Assembly: GCA_965277595.1 (NCBI GenBank)
Contig: CBDIDH010000002.1
Location: 3,410,001 to 3,474,000, forward strand
DNA length: 64,000 bases
Origin: CBDIDH01 sp965277595
GTDB lineage: Bacteria > Planctomycetota > Planctomycetia > Isosphaerales > Isosphaeraceae
Direction of reading: 5' to 3'
Below, one piece after another: positions 62,220 through 64,000 of this stretch. Below the pieces are notes generated by a model. That model worked only from the letters and a program-made list of their open reading frames with translations. It had not been told where the DNA came from and made no database searches. How positions within the stretch are numbered: position 1 is the stretch's first letter; each line of letters starts with the position of its first letter. The translations under genes and the position numbers were made by a program.

Positions 62220-64000
62220 TCAGTGTCGGTTGACCGCGAGGCCGGGCGAGACGTCGTCCGGCTCGACGGCGAGAATCTCGGAAAGCGGAAGCGCGACTTC
62301 CCAGACCTCGAACGTTCCGACGCGGCCGGTCGGCCGGACCCGGCCCGGGAACCGCTGGGAAAGGCCGCGCAGGTGCTTGCCGAGGTCCTGTTCGGGTCCC
62401 CAGGCCTGGCCGAGGTCTTTCCAGGGAAACCGAAGGTCGACGACACAGGTCAGCGGTCGATCGGTCGCGAAACGGCCAAGGTAGCGATCACCGAGCCTCG
62501 GCCACAAGGGTTGATATTCCACAGCGCCGATGGCCCCGTGAGTCAGGTTGGCGACGATCACGGCAACCTGCGCCTGCGCGACGACGGCGGGAACGCCCCG
62601 ACGAGTCAACTCCATCGCCAGGGGCCGAACCGCCGAAGGTCGATCGAGGTCGGCCCAGATCTGGCTCTGCGCCGTGAGCCAGGGGACCATCAACACGACC
62701 CCCGCGAGCTTGCTGGGCTGTCTCGGGAGTGACCGGAGGCCGACCGCGAGAAGACCCGGCAGGGCCACCCAGACCGGAACGAGATAGCGGATCGAGGCCG
62801 GGTTCGGACTGCTCCCCTGAACGAGATACAGTCCAAGCGCGACCGCCAGAAAGGCCGAGGCCAGCGCGACCGGCGGGGCCACGTCGTCGCCCCGAAGCGC
62901 AAAGAAGCGAGCCCAGAAGGCATGCTCACGCAAGGCGGCGACGATGACCACGAAGAGGACAACGGCCATCACCATCGGACTGAAGGCAATTAAGCCCGCC
63001 TCGACCATCGGCCAGCGCGGGTCGGGCGGCGCGATTCCCGAACCGATCAGCACCGTTTGCGCGGCGCGAGGGTCGGAGCCAATCAACGTGCCGAGCGATC
63101 CGACGAGGATTCCCAGGTTGGGACCGGCCTTCCACGGAGCCGCGATCCAGATCGGCAACGAGAGCGCGGCGGGATAAACGCCAAGGCGAACAAGAAGGCT
63201 GTACATCAAGATTGGCGCGAGACCCGCGAGAAGTCCCACGAAGGCCCAGGGCGACCGCATCAAGAGTGCAAAAGCACGCGCCGCCGATCGGGTCCACCAG
63301 GCGGTTGCCGCAATGATCGTCAGGACACCCAGGGCGCCGACGGCCACGCCAGAACGACCCGACCACCAGCCGTTGAAACCGACATAGGGGAGGCCGTTCA
63401 GGACCTCGGGGGGCTCGACGTGGCAGCAAAAGGCGATGGCCAGAACCCAGCCGATGGCGAGGCTCAGTCCCAAGACGGGCGCGAAGCGATGATCGAGCCA
63501 ACGGCTCGTCACATGACGATCGCGACGAAGATCGGCGCCGTGGCGACCGAAGGTCCAGTCAATTGCCAGGGTCACGTAGATGGTCAGGGAGAGCGGATTC
63601 AGGAAATAACCGAAAGCAAGCCAGAACCCCCAGACCGTCTGAATCCAGGGGAGGGGCCAGGGTCGATCAGATCGGCAGAGAGCGCGATAGGCGGCGAGCG
63701 TCGGCAAGGACCAGGCGAGAAATTCGATGTAACCGCCACGCGGAACGACTTCCCAGAGCACGGGCATCGGCGCGCAGACAATCGTGAAGGCGGCGGCGAG
63801 GTGACCCGTCGCGCGGTCGCCCCAGCGTGACCAGAGGAAAAACTGAAGGGCCGCGAAGAGACCAAAGGCCAGCCAAGGGGCCAGGGCGATGATCACCGGC
63901 GCGTGGCCGAAGGCGCGCACGAAAGCCGCCGCCACATACGCTTCCACCGCGCCCATGTACCGCTGACCGTCGAAGAAGATCGGGAACCGCCGCCCTCGGG
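62220..64000 (-). CDS. Membrane glycosyltransferase (GT39/ArnT-like), start beyond the window
   Basis: The visible part has at least 593 residues and keeps its frame past 63956 to the window edge, reading RRFPIFFDGQRYMGAVEAYVAA, so the true start lies outside; the first ATG at 63956 is internal. This stretch matches the FxxxGQxYMGxxEAYxAA region of dolichyl-phosphate-mannose/ArnT-like transferases. About ten membrane helices follow, then a soluble tail (WPRLGDRYLGRFATDRPL). Such proteins move sugars from lipid carriers to lipids or proteins outside the membrane. Donor and acceptor are unknown. It converges with the protease gene with two bases between the stops. Confidence 0.85.
   Translation of the reverse strand, partial: RGRRFPIFFDGQRYMGAVEAYVAAAFVRAFGHAPVIIALAPWLAFGLFAALQFFLWSRWGDRATGHLAAAFTIVCAPMPVLWEVVPRGGYIEFLAWSLPTLAAYRALCRSDRPWPLPWIQTVWGFWLAFGYFLNPLSLTIYVTLAIDWTFGRHGADLRRDRHVTSRWLDHRFAPVLGLSLAIGWVLAIAFCCHVEPPEVLNGLPYVGFNGWWSGRSGVAVGALGVLTIIAATAWWTRSAARAFALLMRSPWAFVGLLAGLAPILMYSLLVRLGVYPAALSLPIWIAAPWKAGPNLGILVGSLGTLIGSDPRAAQTVLIGSGIAPPDPRWPMVEAGLIAFSPMVMAVVLFVVIVAALREHAFWARFFALRGDDVAPPVALASAFLAVALGLYLVQGSSPNPASIRYLVPVWVALPGLLAVGLRSLPRQPSKLAGVVLMVPWLTAQSQIWADLDRPSAVRPLAMELTRRGVPAVVAQAQVAVIVANLTHGAIGAVEYQPLWPRLGDRYLGRFATDRPLTCVVDLRFPWKDLGQAWGPEQDLGKHLRGLSQRFPGRVRPTGRVGTFEVWEVALPLSEILAVEPDDVSPGLAVNRH

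Overview
The window looks like chromosomal DNA from a GC-rich planctomycete, most likely of the Isosphaera/Singulisphaera group. The pointers are three DUF1501 proteins with Tat-type leaders, a DUF1549/DUF1553 protein, a planctomycete-type cytochrome fused to WD40 repeats, and a giant repeat protein opening with a LEPR-XLL-like motif (LEILEDRSLLA). An ECF sigma factor paired with a Ser/Thr kinase and frequent TTG/GTG starts fit as well. I saw no tRNA, rRNA, CRISPR array, transposase or prophage.

Region 1-10.7 kb is mostly housekeeping. It holds the end of a FabF-type ketosynthase overlapping a bioF-like gene, a frameshifted Uma2-type endonuclease gene, trpE, two tandem mcsA-like genes with mcsB behind a near-consensus promoter, a DnaJ-domain protein, coaD, a class V aminotransferase, a SMI1/KNR4-like protein and a PfkB sugar kinase. 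Region 10.9-19.3 kb has a membrane spermidine-synthase-like fusion with a duplicated membrane half, a thioredoxin-like protein, a secreted amidohydrolase, a GH30 glycosidase and a large-subunit catalase.

Region 19.9-25.3 kb encodes a receiver-domain protein and a very large hybrid histidine kinase. The kinase has an ethylene-receptor-like membrane domain and is split by one in-frame TGA where a PAS tryptophan is expected. Region 25.5-32.2 kb is a three-gene DUF1501, DUF1549/1553, cytochrome-WD40 operon. Region 32.2-43.1 kb is a minus-strand run: a 2480-residue surface protein (about 21 Vgb-like blades, PKD-like domains, seven MBG repeats, a Pro-Thr stalk and a C-terminal membrane helix), then a membrane hybrid kinase that overlaps its end, then a REC/HD-GYP protein. 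I consider this the best candidate for an undescribed sensing system.

Region 43.3-52.9 kb carries exported proteins: a cytochrome c/PHM-like/EF-hand fusion, a CxxCH protein with prenyltransferase-like repeats, an Ig-like protein, a predicted propeller protein, a GntP-type permease and two more DUF1501 proteins. Region 53-64 kb has a Ser/Thr kinase with its ECF sigma factor, a polyproline EF-hand protein, a di-heme oxidoreductase with a clear terminator, a sulfite reductase hemoprotein, a PilZ protein, a metzincin-like protease, and a GT39-like membrane glycosyltransferase cut by the window end.
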